Origin: Rhodospirillaceae bacterium
GTDB taxonomy: Bacteria; Pseudomonadota; Alphaproteobacteria; Rickettsiales; UBA3002
Length of the DNA: 6,879 bases
Assembly: GCA_947458525.1 (NCBI GenBank)
Contig: CANHAG010000068.1
Span: forward strand, 1 to 6,879
Reading direction: 5' to 3'
The position numbers were made by a program, and so were the translations under genes. The notes under the pieces are model-generated. The model saw only the letters and a list, made by a program, of their open reading frames with translations. It was not told the origin of the DNA and made no database searches. Of the stretch, positions 6,049 through 6,879 are shown piece after piece (position 1 is the first letter of the stretch; the number at the start of each line of letters is the position of its first letter).

Positions 6049-6115
6049 TGAATTTCTAATCCTCGAGCCTATGGTGGGGCTTTGGGCTTACGGAATCAAG
6101 CGGTGAATAAAGAAT

Positions 6116-6879
6116 ATGTGCAGTTTACGGCTTAAATTTTCATACCTGCTGGCAGGAATCCTCATGCTTTCAGGGGTGGCGCATGCCCAGATTCCGCCTG
6201 AAAAAACGGTCGAGGAACCTTTCCGGCCGGCGCTTGTTTATATTTCGGCGGGCACAGATCGCGACAGTGCGTTTATTGATGCTGCCCGCGCCGGTGCCGC
6301 CCGTGCCAGATCCGACCTTGGCATCGAGTATCAGGAATTCCGGATGACAGGGAAAGAAGATGTGAGCGCCGTCATCCGCAAGGCGGCAGAAGGTGGGAAT
6401 ACCCCCATTATTGCGGTGGGTTTCCAAAATGTGATTCCCGTTCTCAATCTGGCCGAACGTTACCCCCATACGCACTTCACGGTGATTGACGGTCTGGTAC
6501 CGCCGATTTTTGCCAATGTGCAGTCGGTGCTGTTTCGCGATCATGAAGGCGCGTTTCTGGTGGGTATCGTAGCGGGGGTGACCACGCGCAGCAATAAGGT
6601 TGGTTTCATCGGGGGGATGGATATTTCCATCATTCGCAACTTCGCCAAGGGCTATGTGCAAGGCGTGCGCTACGCCAACCCCAAGGCCGAGGTGATGGTG
6701 AAGATGCTGGGCACCACGCCCGAAGCCTGGAGCGACCCCGAAGCCGCGGAAGATCTCGCCCTCAGCCAGTATGAAGCCGGGGCGGATGTGATTTTTGCTG
6801 CCGCTGGTGGTTCCAGTATTGGCGTATTACGCGCGGCCAAGCGTTCGGATAATTTTGCCATCGGGGTGGATATTAACCA
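6116..6879 (+). CDS. BMP-family periplasmic binding protein (nucleoside-type ABC transporter), 3' truncated by window
   Basis: The open frame runs from ATG 6116 to the right edge (254 residues seen). An in-frame TGA at 6104 rules out an earlier start. Residues 1-24 form a signal peptide ending AHA, with cleavage before Q25; there is no lipobox cysteine, so this is a soluble periplasmic protein rather than a lipoprotein. The rest matches the BMP/PnrA family: VYISAGTDRDSAFIDAARAG (41-60) at the ligand-contacting SFND position, EGAFLVGIVAG (144-154), GFIGGMDISIIRNFAKGY (163-180), the EAWSDPEAAED segment (203-213) and GADVIFAAAGGSSIGV (222-237), then FAIGVDIN at the edge. Relatives deliver nucleosides, often purines, to ABC importers; the permease and ATPase would be expected beyond base 6879. 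The classical SFN reads AFI here, so specificity may differ. The ribosome site is weak (AAAGAA). Confidence 0.92.
   Translation, partial: MCSLRLKFSYLLAGILMLSGVAHAQIPPEKTVEEPFRPALVYISAGTDRDSAFIDAARAGAARARSDLGIEYQEFRMTGKEDVSAVIRKAAEGGNTPIIAVGFQNVIPVLNLAERYPHTHFTVIDGLVPPIFANVQSVLFRDHEGAFLVGIVAGVTTRSNKVGFIGGMDISIIRNFAKGYVQGVRYANPKAEVMVKMLGTTPEAWSDPEAAEDLALSQYEAGADVIFAAAGGSSIGVLRAAKRSDNFAIGVDIN

Noticed and set aside
6049..6115. Divergent promoters between the aminopeptidase and BMP genes
   Set aside because: TTGATT on the minus strand lacks a convincing -10 box and the plus strand shows no pair of boxes; promoters must exist but could not be placed.
6170..6661. 163-codon minus-strand frame at the right end
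   Set aside because: Lies opposite the BMP-family gene, whose plus-strand frame has a signal peptide and several family motifs; it merely appears complete because the real gene runs off the edge.

Overview
The window looks like a stretch of Gram-negative, probably alphaproteobacterial, chromosome of moderately high GC. The grounds are periplasmic proteins with classical signal peptides, a lipopolysaccharide-type glycosyltransferase pair, and an orphan prepilin of a type I associate with alphaproteobacterial genomes. The intergenic repeats end in TGTCATTCCCGC / GCGGGAATGACA hairpins. No ribosomal or other marker gene is present, so the lineage is an inference.

Layout. Bases 1-1222 (minus strand) hold two glycosyltransferase genes in one transcription unit: a complete GT4 enzyme, then 7 bp downstream the first 26 codons of a GT9 (heptosyltransferase-like) enzyme that runs off the left edge. 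Bases 1223-1565 are non-coding and hold repeat copy 1 and a sigma70-like promoter. Then come a type IV prepilin-like gene (+, 1566-2396), a convergent ModA-like periplasmic binding protein (-, 2455-3246) and a divergent small membrane protein resembling HupE/UreJ (+, 3321-3923). Bases 3924-4245 are non-coding and hold repeat copy 2, in the opposite orientation to copy 1. A 600-residue M24B Xaa-Pro aminopeptidase follows (-, 4246-6048). Divergent from it is the start of a BMP-family nucleoside-type binding protein (+, from 6116) that runs off the right edge.

How the parts relate. The glycosyltransferases probably work on the same cell-surface glycan. The middle three genes are unrelated single genes on alternating strands, without the partners such proteins usually have (no modB/modC, no pilus assembly genes, no hydrogenase or urease genes here). 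The two inverted repeat copies bracket exactly this three-gene block.

The strongest unusual signal is the repeat family. Both copies share hairpin ends, a GC-rich central hairpin and an outer flank starting CGATTGCA. Copy 2 carries an apparent 128-bp nested insertion with its own TATACTCA/TGAGTATA inverted ends and several perfect hairpins. I saw no CRISPR array, tRNA, rRNA, transposase or recognisable defence system.
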